Source: Bdellovibrionales bacterium Ga0074137 (GTDB lineage Bacteria; Bdellovibrionota; Bdellovibrionia; Bdellovibrionales; JAMPXM01). Taken from it: a stretch of DNA of 51,647 nt. Position numbers and translations under genes: made by a program. This document shows positions 51,544 through 51,647 of this stretch, in pieces (positions within the stretch are counted from its first letter, which is position 1; each line of letters begins with the position of its first letter). Location: contig LNDT01000007.1 of the NCBI GenBank assembly GCA_001464715.1, positions 1 through 51,647 on the forward strand, given 5' to 3'. The notes beneath the pieces are model-generated. The model did no database searches. It was not told the DNA's origin and saw only the letters and a list, made by a program, of their open reading frames with translations.

Positions 51544-51647
51544 ATGACGATGAGCCTCCGCTTAATAACCCCAACTCAAAAAAGACGCGTGCTCTCGGTG
51601 GTCGCTGTTTTGACCGTGGCACTATCCATGGTCTTTTTTCCCAAGGT
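51544..51647 (+). CDS. Start of an exported protein, cut by window end
   Basis: An ATG at 51544 (with a second at 51550) opens a frame that runs without a stop to the window end. It reads MTMSLRLITPTQKRRV, then a hydrophobic stretch VLSVVAVLTVALSMVFF, a probable signal peptide or membrane anchor. Too little is present to assign a function. The 85-base spacer before it has no recognisable terminator or promoter. Confidence 0.5.
   Translation, partial: MTMSLRLITPTQKRRVLSVVAVLTVALSMVFFPK

Overview
The window (about 52 kb, roughly half G+C) reads as chromosome of a Gram-negative, envelope-rich bacterium. It is dense, with many 1-8 base stop/start overlaps, GTG and TTG starts, and many signal peptides and lipoboxes. 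The best guess is Bdellovibrionota (Bdellovibrio-like). The reasons are a lipoprotein with an FQNC lipobox, a small CxxxxC...CxxH 'vegetative protein'-like gene, tandem secreted RCC1-type proteins and many orphan secreted proteins. This is inference from gene style; there is no rRNA in the window to confirm it. No tRNA, rRNA, CRISPR array, insertion sequence or phage gene was seen.

Layout. 65-2053 (minus): diacylglycerol/undecaprenol kinase, an alpha/beta hydrolase and a small secreted protein. 2395-10853 (plus): a tightly coupled run of five exported proteins and one cytosolic protein. They are a secreted helical protein, a lipoprotein, a large beta-plus-helix protein, a helical protein with a central hydrophobic segment, and an 810-residue exported protein whose C-terminus looks like a RES-type (NAD+-attacking) toxin domain. 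The sixth gene encodes a small cytosolic protein, the natural immunity candidate. I regard this as the most interesting system in the window. 10922-18621: a DUF3137 protein, a small membrane protein, two lipoproteins, a serine beta-lactamase-fold hydrolase, a GAF-PAS histidine kinase, a secreted protein and a PilZ protein. 18799-26373: HrpB helicase, LON-domain protein, Sua5 tRNA-modification enzyme, a membrane histidine-kinase-like protein, an OmpR-type regulator and an M23 peptidase, with several overlapping convergent 3' ends.

26418-30114: two tandem secreted RCC1-repeat proteins. 30179-35689: a TetR regulator behind a perfect 32-bp palindrome, then a TolC-like outer-membrane protein and an RND pump, closed by a strong hairpin; no periplasmic adaptor gene lies in the operon. 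35774-38040: lipoprotein, a doubled palindrome, a small Cys-rich protein and an App1-type phosphatase. 38066-43839: ABC exporter (permease and ATPase), UMF1-type MFS transporter, M20 peptidase, EamA exporter and a small membrane protein. 43850-47932: MoxR ATPase, DUF58 and TgpA-like transglutaminase, a conserved trio. 47968-51647: a small zinc-ribbon-like protein, acyl-CoA dehydrogenase, exported cyclophilin, DedA protein and the first codons of a further exported protein cut by the window end.

Functions are assigned by reading motifs, without database searches. Residue numbers refer to the start chosen here.
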